From Leptolyngbya sp. FACHB-8 (GTDB lineage Bacteria; Cyanobacteriota; Cyanobacteriia; Elainellales; Elainellaceae), in assembly GCF_014695575.1 (NCBI RefSeq), contig NZ_JACJOO010000006.1:186001-250000 (forward strand): a stretch of DNA of 64,000 nucleotides, in the 5' to 3' direction. The position numbers and the translations under genes were made by a program. The notes under the pieces are model-generated. The model ran no database searches, was not told where the DNA came from, and worked only from the letters and a program-made list of their open reading frames with translations. Each line of letters begins with the position of its first letter. Positions within the stretch are counted from its first letter, which is position 1. Shown here one piece after another: positions 9,736 through 17,350 of this stretch.

Positions 9736-9771
9736 CAGACACCCGGTGTTTCTAAAAACACCGGGTGTCTG
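9736..9771. repeat. Intercistronic hairpin between epimerase and kinase genes
   Basis: Perfect 16-base arms (9736-9751 and 9756-9771) enclose a CTAA loop. Weakly matching outer sequences (GGATG-type left, GCATC right) suggest a small inverted-repeat element starting just after the TAA stop of the epimerase gene. Lying inside an operon, it could attenuate transcription or stabilise the upstream mRNA. Confidence 0.6.
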
Positions 9772-9785
9772 ATTGCATCACTCAC

Positions 9786-10667
9786 TTATGGGTTAGCTTC
9801 TGCAAGCGATCGCGACGATTTTTGTAACCCCTCGTCGATGAACTGGCGTGCGTGGCGAGCGAGATCCATGCCATCACTCCAGAGGTTACGCCAGATGGCG
9901 AGGGTTGTGGAGAGGTTCGGAGCAACGACAGCAGAGGAGAAGCTTTCAAAAGTAATCGTGCCCTGGTAGTTAATGGTCGCTAATGCGTTAAATAAGTCTG
10001 CAAAGTCAACAGTGCCCGTGCCGAGGTACCCCCGGTGGCTCTCTCCTATGTGAACATAGCCCAGGCGATCGCCGCAGGCCATTACCGGAATGCGAAAGTT
10101 CGCCTCTTCGATATTCATGTGGTAGGTGTCGAGGTGTACCACTACGTTGTCCTCGTTGATGTCCTCAATCAATTCAAGGGTTTGTGCGGCAGTGTTGAGG
10201 AGGTTACTTTCGTAGCGATTCACAGTTTCTAAACCCAGGGTGATACCATCCTGAGCCGCTTCTCTGGCCAGGTCGCGTAACACGTTAACGCAGTTCGCGC
10301 GCCCCTCGGGTGTAGGCATGTGGGAGTACTTACCCAGGGCACTGTAAATAACGCCCCCAAGATACTCGGCACCAATGCCCCGGGCAACATCCAGGGCTTC
10401 GTGGAGGAGGCGATCGCCCCCCGCAACAACGGCTGGATCTGCGCTCGATATGTCTGTTTCAAAGCTCAGACCCAGAGAACAACCCGCTTTTAGCCCAACC
10501 GATTGAAGGACCTGTCGAGTCATATCAATATCAATCGTGGCAGGGTCGAGCACTGGAATTTCAATCAGATCAAACCCGGCAGTCTTACTATTTTCGATAG
10601 CTTGCCGACACTCCTCCTCGCTCCATCCCCCCACCCACACCAGCGCGTGGACACCAATCTGATTCAT
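9786..10667 (-). CDS. Sugar epimerase/isomerase, D-tagatose/D-psicose 3-epimerase-like
   Basis: A TIM-barrel protein of the xylose isomerase-like superfamily, 293 residues, most like ketose 3-epimerases, which invert C3 of free ketoses with a divalent metal. Metal and catalytic residues are visible in GLETVNRYE (Glu), VHLDTYHMNIE (Asp), HIGESHRGYLGTG (His, Arg) and TFESFSS (Glu). The ATG at 10667 follows a strong GGAGG site and lies 2 bases after the stop of the ABC ATPase gene, so the two are probably co-translated. With an importer upstream and an FGGY kinase downstream it likely converts an imported sugar to the kinase substrate. Exact sugar unknown. Confidence 0.8.
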   Translation of the reverse strand: MNQIGVHALVWVGGWSEEECRQAIENSKTAGFDLIEIPVLDPATIDIDMTRQVLQSVGLKAGCSLGLSFETDISSADPAVVAGGDRLLHEALDVARGIGAEYLGGVIYSALGKYSHMPTPEGRANCVNVLRDLAREAAQDGITLGLETVNRYESNLLNTAAQTLELIEDINEDNVVVHLDTYHMNIEEANFRIPVMACGDRLGYVHIGESHRGYLGTGTVDFADLFNALATINYQGTITFESFSSAVVAPNLSTTLAIWRNLWSDGMDLARHARQFIDEGLQKSSRSLAEANP

Positions 10668-10669
10668 GT

Positions 10670-11548
10670 TTATGCCTCCTGTTGGGCTCCTGTAATCATC
10701 GAAACCAATTCCTTACCGCTGGTATCGTGGGTGCGCCGTCCTCCCACCAGACGACCACTGCGCATCACCCAGACCTGGTCTGAGAGGCGCATCACCTGAT
10801 CAAAGTTATGGCTGATCAGCAAGACCGCTAAACCATCATCCCGAAGCCGCAGAATAAGTTCTTCAACCCGAGCGGTTTCGCGCACACCGAGTGCGGCGGT
10901 GGGTTCATCCATAATCACGAGGCGCGACCCCCACCCAGCAGCCCGGGAAATGGCAACGGCCTGTCGTTGACCACCCGATAAGCGCCGTACTCTGGCGTTA
11001 ATGCTGGGAATGTTGACCTCAAGCCGACTTAGCATATCAGCCGAACGTCGTCGCATTGTGCGTTGATCAAGAAACTTTAGAGGCCCAATCTGTTTGACTA
11101 ACTCACGGTTGAGAAACAGATTTTGCCAGATGGTCAAATCATTACAAAGGGCAAGGGTTTGATAAACCGTTTCGATACCCGTCCGTCGTGCATCTTCTGG
11201 AGATGCAAAATGAACCGGTTTGCCATCCAGAGTAATCTGCCCAGCCGTTGGTGTATGAACGCCTGAAATACATTTGATTAATGTGGATTTTCCGGCACCA
11301 TTGTCACCCACGATCGCCGTAATCTCGCCGCTATAAGCCCAAATGGTAATATCGGTTAGTGCATGAACATTACCAAACCATTTACTAACCTGATCAACGT
11401 ATAGGAGTACATTAGAGCGATCAGGTACTGTTACTGTCGAGCTAGCTATTGTTGATGAAGACGTATCATTATTGCTGAAAGGTTGTTGAATGGGATTGTA
11501 ACGGTTCACACCGTTGTCTGATCCATGGGTAGGCTCATCTAAACTCAT
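10670..11548 (-). CDS. Sugar ABC transporter ATP-binding protein (CUT2, single ABC domain)
   Basis: ATPase subunit of a ribose/fructose-type importer, acting at the inner face of the plasma membrane. Walker A GDNGAGKST, Q-loop in ETVYQTLALC, signature LSGGQRQ, Walker B LVIMDEPTAALG and the switch His in LISHN are intact. It has one ABC domain (292 residues) rather than the fused pair of RbsA, like FrcA-type subunits. A Ser/Thr/Asn-rich N-terminal extension of about 45 residues precedes the domain. Its ATG overlaps the stop of the permease gene by 4 bases (ATGA), indicating translational coupling. Confidence 0.9.
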   Translation of the reverse strand: MSLDEPTHGSDNGVNRYNPIQQPFSNNDTSSSTIASSTVTVPDRSNVLLYVDQVSKWFGNVHALTDITIWAYSGEITAIVGDNGAGKSTLIKCISGVHTPTAGQITLDGKPVHFASPEDARRTGIETVYQTLALCNDLTIWQNLFLNRELVKQIGPLKFLDQRTMRRRSADMLSRLEVNIPSINARVRRLSGGQRQAVAISRAAGWGSRLVIMDEPTAALGVRETARVEELILRLRDDGLAVLLISHNFDQVMRLSDQVWVMRSGRLVGGRRTHDTSGKELVSMITGAQQEA

Positions 11549-12504
11549 TGCTGATACCTCATAAGCAGGGCGGCCAGAACAACCACAATACCGACCGCTA
11601 GGGGTTGGTAGAATTGTGAGACAGACAGTAACGTCAAGCCGTTGACGAGTGCTGTCAGCAGCAATGCACCGACCACAGGACCAGCAATGGTTCCCCGTCC
11701 GCCAAATAAACTAACGCCGCCCAGCACAACAGCTGCCACCGAGTTGAGCAGAAAACTGGTGTTCGAAGCAGGCTCCGCTGCACCAACACGAGCCGTCAGC
11801 AAAATGCTGGCAATCCCGGCCAGACATCCGGAAATGACATAGGCTGTGATTTTGACCCGATCGGTACCAATGCCCATCGCCCGTGCTGCCTCCGCATCTC
11901 CTCCTGTTGCTAGCAGGTGAGTGCCAAAGCGAGTGTAGAACAGCACAATGTGGGCGATGATGGCCGCGATCGCCGCCAAAATCACAAAGTAACCAATCGG
12001 CCCCAATCTTCCTGTGGCAAGCCTCAACAAGAAAGGGCTGGCAATCTGTACTGGCTTGCCATCGGATAGCACCAGGGCTGCACCCGCTGCGGCACTCAGG
12101 GAGCCCAGGGTCACAATGAAATCGGTAATTTTGCCTTTGGCGATCACCCATCCATTGATCAGGCCGACGAGGGCACCTGTGGCGATCGCCAGTACACAGG
12201 CCGCGGCCATCCCCCATCCCCGACTGTAGGCCTGTCCGAGCACCACACTGCCCAACGTCAAAATGGAGGCGACGGACAAATCGATACCCCCGGTCAGAAT
12301 GACATAGGTCTGCCCAATGGTCAGCACCATAAGAATGGCTGCCGCCAGCAGGAGCGCCTGTAGATTACCGAGAGTCAGGAATACGGGGGAAGTAATTCCA
12401 AAAATGATAATGAGCAGCACCAGGGCAACGGCTGCTGTCCAATCGGCCCAGAAGCTAGGATCCCGCAGCCGCCCCAGAGTTGGAGATGTATCGGCCTGTG
12501 TCAT
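11545..12504 (-). CDS. Sugar ABC transporter permease (RbsC/FrcC-like)
   Basis: Inner-membrane permease of the CUT2 (BPD_transp_2) family, 319 residues with about eight to ten hydrophobic segments. Family signatures include QTYVILTGGIDLSVASIL (about 64-82), GLINGWVIAKGKITDFIVTLG and the late NSVAAVVLGGVSLFGGRGT loop. It should pair with the ATPase downstream and the lipoprotein receptor upstream. The ATG at 12504 is preceded by GAAGG. The spacer to the receptor gene is 64 bases and holds no strong hairpin. Confidence 0.9.
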   Translation of the reverse strand: MTQADTSPTLGRLRDPSFWADWTAAVALVLLIIIFGITSPVFLTLGNLQALLLAAAILMVLTIGQTYVILTGGIDLSVASILTLGSVVLGQAYSRGWGMAAACVLAIATGALVGLINGWVIAKGKITDFIVTLGSLSAAAGAALVLSDGKPVQIASPFLLRLATGRLGPIGYFVILAAIAAIIAHIVLFYTRFGTHLLATGGDAEAARAMGIGTDRVKITAYVISGCLAGIASILLTARVGAAEPASNTSFLLNSVAAVVLGGVSLFGGRGTIAGPVVGALLLTALVNGLTLLSVSQFYQPLAVGIVVVLAALLMRYQQ

Positions 12505-12568
12505 AGCGTACCTTCTACAGTGTAAGGAAATAGGGTTAATGGGCGATCGCCACTCCCCGTTCTACGTT

Positions 12569-13618
12569 CTACTGCGCTAGGAGATCGGCCAGGGGATCGT
12601 CATAGTCAGAGAACGGTTTGGGGAAACTCTCCAGAGCTTTGTCTGCGTTGCTTGAGTTCACCACAGCAACGGGAGCCGTCACACTACCTGGCAGGTTTTT
12701 ACCGGCCATCGCCGCCTGACAAGCCTCCATACCCATAGCACCAATCGCATAGGGATACTGGGCAACGGTGGCAGACAGCGTTCCCTCCTGCACCGCCTTA
12801 ATAGCATCCTGAAGCCCGTCTACACTAATGACCTTCACCTGCGATTGTTTGCCAACATCGGCGAGGGCTCGTACTACTCCCAAACCCATGTCATCATTGG
12901 CAACAAAGAACCCCTTCAAATCTGGACGTGCTCGGAGAATATCTCCGGCAGTCGTCAATGCTTTCTGCCGCTCCCAATCTGCAGAAACGGTTTGCACAAT
13001 GCGAATGTTATCGGGGATGCCCTGCTGGAAGCCTTCCAGCCGAGCCTGACTGGTGGCATCTCCTGCAACCCCTCCAATCATCGCAACATCACCACCGTTA
13101 GGTAGCAGCCGAGCCATTTCTTCAGCGGCCAACCTACCGGCACTCACGTTATCCGTGCCAATATAAGTTGAAACTTTTAGATTCGCGGCCTGAGCGGCCT
13201 CTGTTCCAATCGGGCTATCAATATTGACAATAGGCTTGCCCGTATTCGCAACCTGAACGAGAGGCTGCACTAAATTCGTTTGCGTAATCGGATTAATGAT
13301 AAAACAGCCGTAATCTTGGCCCGCTAACGCTTGCACCTTATCGGCTTGCCCTGTTGTATCGTTCAGGCTGTTGGCTGCCTGTACGGTAACACTTGTACTG
13401 CCCGTTTTCGCCTGGTCTTCAATGCCCTGCTGCATAGTTTGGAAGAAGGGATTATCCAAACCTTTAATCACCGCAGCTACAGGTTGCGCGTTACTTTGGT
13501 TTTGAGCACCGCTCTCGTTATTGCTGGTGTTGCTTTGAGGTGACGTACAGCCTGCGATCGCCATCATAGCGACCAGGAGAACCGAAGCACTTCCCCAGCC
13601 GCGTCGTTGGTTGCCCAC
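12569..13618 (-). CDS. Sugar-binding lipoprotein of the ABC importer (RbsB-like)
   Basis: Periplasmic-binding-protein-1 fold receptor, 349 residues. I chose a GTG start at 13618 because a perfect GGAGG (13626-13630) lies 7 bases upstream, and the resulting N-terminus is a clean lipoprotein signal: QRRGWG, a hydrophobic run, then AIAGC with the lipidated Cys. The alternative ATG at 13717 would place 33 polar residues before the signal. Typical receptor sequences follow: IKGLDNPFFQTMQQG, NDDMGLGVVRAL and VISVDG. It is the first gene of the operon. It delivers an unknown sugar to the permease. Confidence 0.87.
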   Translation of the reverse strand: MGNQRRGWGSASVLLVAMMAIAGCTSPQSNTSNNESGAQNQSNAQPVAAVIKGLDNPFFQTMQQGIEDQAKTGSTSVTVQAANSLNDTTGQADKVQALAGQDYGCFIINPITQTNLVQPLVQVANTGKPIVNIDSPIGTEAAQAANLKVSTYIGTDNVSAGRLAAEEMARLLPNGGDVAMIGGVAGDATSQARLEGFQQGIPDNIRIVQTVSADWERQKALTTAGDILRARPDLKGFFVANDDMGLGVVRALADVGKQSQVKVISVDGLQDAIKAVQEGTLSATVAQYPYAIGAMGMEACQAAMAGKNLPGSVTAPVAVVNSSNADKALESFPKPFSDYDDPLADLLAQ

Positions 13619-14221
13619 TTTTGTGCCTCCTATAATGAGACTTTCCCTTAGGGCAAACGCATCTTCATAATTAACCTGAAACTTTGGATCTAAATCCTGA
13701 ATATCTTCTAAATGCAATGCCGTAATGGAACTACATATAGTCCATATTCACTGATTAATGTAGCGCGTTTATCCTGGGAATTTTATTTTCTTATCTTCTA
13801 AGGTTGAATAAAGCTATGCGTCTATCTAGAGGATGAGCTGATTGAATAGCTCAGTTCTTTCATTAATATTAACTTTTGAAGTGTTGATGCAAAATTATAG
13901 TGAATAGTACGTGGCATACCATACAGGTCTCTTTTTGAGGTTCTTTAAATATTACAAATTAATACTCTTCAGCTTCAGCTCGATGATGAGAATACAGCCT
14001 TCTTATGGACATTGTGAAGTGCATGATCCTTAGGAAAACAAAGCATGACTTTAGTCATGGTGCAATCAAGACTCTAGTCCTGATTAGATTAGGAAGATGG
14101 ACTCATGTAACAAATCTTCTACCCCACCTAAGATTTAAATATTGAATAAGTAGCTCGCTCCGGAAATTCAAGCAGCAAAACCATCAAGTCGAAAACGTCA
14201 TTACCTTATTGCAGGAACACA
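13619..14221. promoter_or_regulatory. Divergent regulatory spacer between sugar operon and dioxygenase gene
   Basis: About 600 bases without a credible gene, AT-rich. It must hold promoters for both the sugar operon and the dioxygenase gene. At 14044-14059 there is a perfect 7-base inverted repeat, CATGACT TT AGTCATG, a candidate operator for a dimeric regulator. Another partial dyad (GACTCTAGTC) follows. No recognisable riboswitch. The regulator is not encoded next door. Confidence 0.35.
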
Positions 14222-14977
14222 ATGAAAAAATATTTAGGGAAACATCGCACCATTGCTTCGATGGTTAAGCGTCGGGAAGTATTAGGCTTCCTGGGAGGAA
14301 CGGCAGCCGTTTCTCTCATGGGATGTTTTCGTGAACAGCCAGCCTCATCCGCATCAACAAAGTCATCAATGCAAGTCGGTGTAACTCCCAGCTGTGTAAT
14401 CAGACCTGAACAAACAGAAGGGCCATATTTTGTGGATGAGAGGTTGAACCGCTCTGACATCCGCTCTGATCCATCCGATGGATCAGTAAAAACCGGCGTG
14501 CCCTTGCAGTTAGTTTTTCAGGTTTCTCAAGTGAGTACTGGTACTTGTACGCCTTTGAGTAACGCCATTGTGGATATTTGGCATTGCGATGCTGAAGGCG
14601 TTTACTCTGATGTCAGTGAAGGCCGATTCAATACAACTGGCAAGAAGTTTTTACGTGGTTACCAAGTAACTGATGCCAGTGGAATGGCCCGATTTATGAC
14701 TATTTATCCAGGTTGGTACTCTGGTAGAGCGGTGCACATTCACTTCAAAATTCGTACAAATTCTGCGTCTCAACAGGGCTACGAGTTCACGTCTCAGCTT
14801 TATTTCGACGACACCCTGACCAATCGAATCTACGAGCAACCGCCTTATCGTAATGACAGCCAGCGTACCCTGAATAGCCAGGATGGAATTTTTCGGAATG
14901 GTGGTGATCAACTCACACTTCAATTGGCTCAAGCCGCAGAAGGCTACATTGGGCACTTCACCATTGGCCTTGGGTAG
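14222..14977 (+). CDS. Exported intradiol ring-cleavage dioxygenase-like protein
   Basis: Resembles protocatechuate 3,4-dioxygenase and other intradiol dioxygenases, which open catechol rings using Fe(III). The domain begins at VIRPEQTEGPYFVDE (about 57-71). The iron ligands fit the two Tyr in GVYSD and PGWYSGR and the two His in AVHIHFK (about 175). The N-terminus has KRREVLGFLGG, Tat-like, followed by a lipobox-like SLMGC (Cys about 35), so the protein is probably exported folded and lipid-anchored. An AGGA site precedes the ATG. Such exported forms are known in soil bacteria; the substrate here is unknown. Nothing nearby suggests a full aromatic degradation pathway. Confidence 0.8.
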   Translation: MKKYLGKHRTIASMVKRREVLGFLGGTAAVSLMGCFREQPASSASTKSSMQVGVTPSCVIRPEQTEGPYFVDERLNRSDIRSDPSDGSVKTGVPLQLVFQVSQVSTGTCTPLSNAIVDIWHCDAEGVYSDVSEGRFNTTGKKFLRGYQVTDASGMARFMTIYPGWYSGRAVHIHFKIRTNSASQQGYEFTSQLYFDDTLTNRIYEQPPYRNDSQRTLNSQDGIFRNGGDQLTLQLAQAAEGYIGHFTIGLG

Positions 14978-15015
14978 GCTTATGTCAGGAGGCGAATGTC
15001 GGCGATCGCTTTACT

Positions 15016-15117
15016 CTAATCAGGATTCATCCAACGAACCTGATCCAATCTCGTAAACAGGTGTGGTCCAACTTGAGCAACCACTTCAGGTCGCTTCACC
15101 AGAACCGCGTCTAACAA
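15016..15117 (-). pseudogene. Fragment of a gene, C-terminal end only
   Basis: On the minus strand a short open stretch ends at a TAG (15016-15018) and reads LDAVLVKRPEVV then QVGPHLFTRLDQVRWMNPD. It looks protein-like but has no start and breaks off at its upstream side, near repeated DNA. I do not recognise the parent protein. Low certainty. Confidence 0.3.
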
Positions 15118-15231
15118 CACACAGCTATCAGGTGGTCAGAATTAAACACAAGGCTCCAAGGTTTGTGCCGTCCGCAAAGTGGACGATATAGCCTTTGAGG
15201 TATTGTGTTTAATGAGGCTAATATCGTTTTT

Positions 15232-15298
15232 ATATGAAGCTGCACAGAATGAAGGCGGCGCGTATGCATCGCCACTCTTATTCTGTGCAGCTTCATAT
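15232..15298. repeat. Stem-loop element with 19-base arms
   Basis: ATATGAAGCTGCACAGAAT at 15232-15250 is repeated inverted at 15280-15298. The outer flanks also match imperfectly: GGCTAATATC on the left against the complement of GATTTGGTATAAGC on the right. The ATACCAAATC motif on the right flank is the kind of sequence found at ends of cyanobacterial mini-elements. The 675-base spacer 14978-15652 otherwise shows only the gene fragment and no gene. Confidence 0.6.
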
Positions 15299-15661
15299 TG
15301 ATTTGGTATAAGCTACCGAGTTGTAAAGCAATAGCCATCTCATGAAAATCAAAAATGGTGAAGTTGGAGAACTTATCGAAGACCATCGACGCTATTATTA
15401 CTAACACTCAAGATTGTGGATCTAATACTTGTATCCAATATCACACTTAGCAACAGTGTTATCTGAAGTTAAGTAAAGGTTTGTAGGTTGAATCTCGGCA
15501 GTATTGATTGTAGAAATGTAACGTGTAATATGTATTACTTTTGTTGCCATATTGGGAAAAAACTCTGTAATTTCTCTAGACTTTTTCAACTAAAAAGATG
15601 AATTTTCAGTTTAGATATGCAAAGGAAATTTTAATGATGGCTGTAAGGGAAGGTGAAGTCT

Positions 15662-17245
15662 ATGGCTGATGTAGATAACAAACTCGGAAGTGCTAGAAGT
15701 GTAGAACTGCCAATGAACCGACTGGATCGTGTTGGCCCAGGAGACCTGGATGATTTATACACCTTCTCCTTAAACAGCCGTAGTCGCTTGTCATTGTCCC
15801 TTTTAGGCGTTGCGCCAGGTGCAGGGGTTCGTGTTGAGCTTTATGCTCTTGCACGCCCGCTAAACAATCGCCTTAAAACAACAAACTTCAGGAAATTAAC
15901 TGCAGCAGAACGAAGAAGATTTTTGAGACCAATTTCCGCAACAGGACGAGATGATCTTGCGGTTGGTACGTACTTCGTTCGTGTTTTTCGAGTCAGAGGT
16001 AGTAGCAACTATCGGCTTCGAATGTCAGCTGAAGCAGTTGTTGATCCCTCACCTATAACAATTAGTAGGAATCCTGACGGACCCACTTACGAATTTACTA
16101 TTGATTTTTCGAGAAGTCTCGATGCAAATTCGGCCACAGATAGAGGCCTTTTTGTTGGGGCTATTCAGGGCACTGTTAATGTTCCTGAAAAGCCTGAAGT
16201 GATGGCCTTTACCTCTTTAGCTAGTGATTTAACTTCCATTAGACATGCTGACGGCCGGGTGGAATACCGAGCAAAACTACTGAAAGCGTCTAGCTTGCCT
16301 GATGTGTCCCTTAATTATGACGTTTTGTTCGTAAGATTTATTCTTCCTGCATCCTATAACGCAGATCCGGATTCTCTACTATCTTTGCGGCAAGCATTTA
16401 ATGCTGATGGTTCTCTCAAAGGTGATGTCTATTTTGCCTATGGAGGTGGTAAAGAATATGTCACTTGGGATGATATTGATGCTCTTGGTGAACAGGGTTA
16501 CAAAGATGCCTTTATGTACAGTAGCTCCATGGATGGAGGAGCGGGTAATGACATTTTGATAGCTGGGCCGACCTTTGATGCATTAAGTGGGGGAGAGGGA
16601 AACGATCAGCTTTATGGAGGAGATGCTATCGATACTCTTGACGGGGGAAGTGGGGATGATTTCCTCGATGCTGGGAATGACAATGATGACCTGAGCGGTG
16701 CAGCGGGTAATGACACCCTTGATGGAGGAAATGGAAATGATTTCCTCAGTGGGGGGAATGGTAACGATAGTCTTTTTGGGAGAGCGGGTAACGATACCCT
16801 TGGCGGAGATGAGGGGAATGATAGCCTCTTTGGGGGAGCTGGTGATGATTTTCTTCAGGGTGAAGCAGGGAGTGACATTATCTTTGGGGGGGTAGGTAAC
16901 GATACTTTAACGGGTGGTGGTCCATCCTCTTACAACTCTTTTGGTGTTACCGATTCTCTAACGGGTGGTGATGGTGCGGACTCCTTTATCTTGGGGGATA
17001 ACTTTTACTCCTATTACTCAGGAGATGGATACGCTGTTATTGAGGATTGGAGGCCCTCTGAAGGCGATCGCATTCAAGCCCGAGGCGATGCTACTCTGTA
17101 CCAGCTAGTGAAGAATAATGATGTGTTGGGTACTACGGCTATTGATACCGAGCTTTATTACTTTGATGGTACAACCTCAAATCGGATTGCCGTCTTTAAA
17201 GACACAACTGATGTAATTATTTCTTTGGACTTTACCTTTGTGTAA
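15662..17245 (+). CDS. RTX calcium-binding repeat protein
   Basis: A secreted-type protein of about 527 residues without an N-terminal signal peptide, as expected for type I secretion. Residues about 10-125 resemble a bacterial pre-peptidase (PPC) beta domain (DDLYTFSLNSRSRLSLSLL). Residues about 130-270 form a domain I do not recognise. Residues about 285-425 are tandem RTX nonapeptides (GGxGxDxLx, e.g. GGNGNDSLFG), which fold as calcium-binding beta rolls. A C-terminal tail of about 90 residues is the usual secretion-signal region. ATG at 15662 has an AAGG site; a GTG at 15653 is possible. No type I exporter is in the window except an HlyD fragment at 55.8 kb. Confidence 0.85.
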   Translation: MADVDNKLGSARSVELPMNRLDRVGPGDLDDLYTFSLNSRSRLSLSLLGVAPGAGVRVELYALARPLNNRLKTTNFRKLTAAERRRFLRPISATGRDDLAVGTYFVRVFRVRGSSNYRLRMSAEAVVDPSPITISRNPDGPTYEFTIDFSRSLDANSATDRGLFVGAIQGTVNVPEKPEVMAFTSLASDLTSIRHADGRVEYRAKLLKASSLPDVSLNYDVLFVRFILPASYNADPDSLLSLRQAFNADGSLKGDVYFAYGGGKEYVTWDDIDALGEQGYKDAFMYSSSMDGGAGNDILIAGPTFDALSGGEGNDQLYGGDAIDTLDGGSGDDFLDAGNDNDDLSGAAGNDTLDGGNGNDFLSGGNGNDSLFGRAGNDTLGGDEGNDSLFGGAGDDFLQGEAGSDIIFGGVGNDTLTGGGPSSYNSFGVTDSLTGGDGADSFILGDNFYSYYSGDGYAVIEDWRPSEGDRIQARGDATLYQLVKNNDVLGTTAIDTELYYFDGTTSNRIAVFKDTTDVIISLDFTFV

Positions 17246-17262
17246 GGTAACCTTTTTCAATT

Positions 17263-17309
17263 TGGTGAGAGATGAATGCGGGGTTCCGCCGCACATTCAT
17301 CTCTCACCA
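17263..17309. terminator. Hairpin after the RTX gene
   Basis: Perfect 16-base arms TGGTGAGAGATGAATG (17263-17278) and complement (17294-17309) around a GC-rich 15-base loop, 17 bases after the TAA stop. There is no long T-run, so it may be another palindromic element serving as a 3'-end structure. Confidence 0.55.
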
Positions 17310-17350
17310 GATCGGGAAATGCTGTAGTTTGATCAATAACGGCTTTAGAT

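Noticed and set aside
10229-10462. Open frame inside the epimerase gene
   Set aside because: Shadow frame within a strongly supported gene.
11711-12217. A 168-residue open frame antisense/out of frame within the sugar permease gene
   Set aside because: It lies wholly within the clearly coding permease in another frame, has no family pattern, and its Cys/Arg/Gly-rich content is typical of a shadow frame.
16530-16920. Tandem DNA repeats that could be taken for a minisatellite or CRISPR
   Set aside because: They are the codons of RTX nonapeptides in frame; spacing is 27 bases with no unique spacers.
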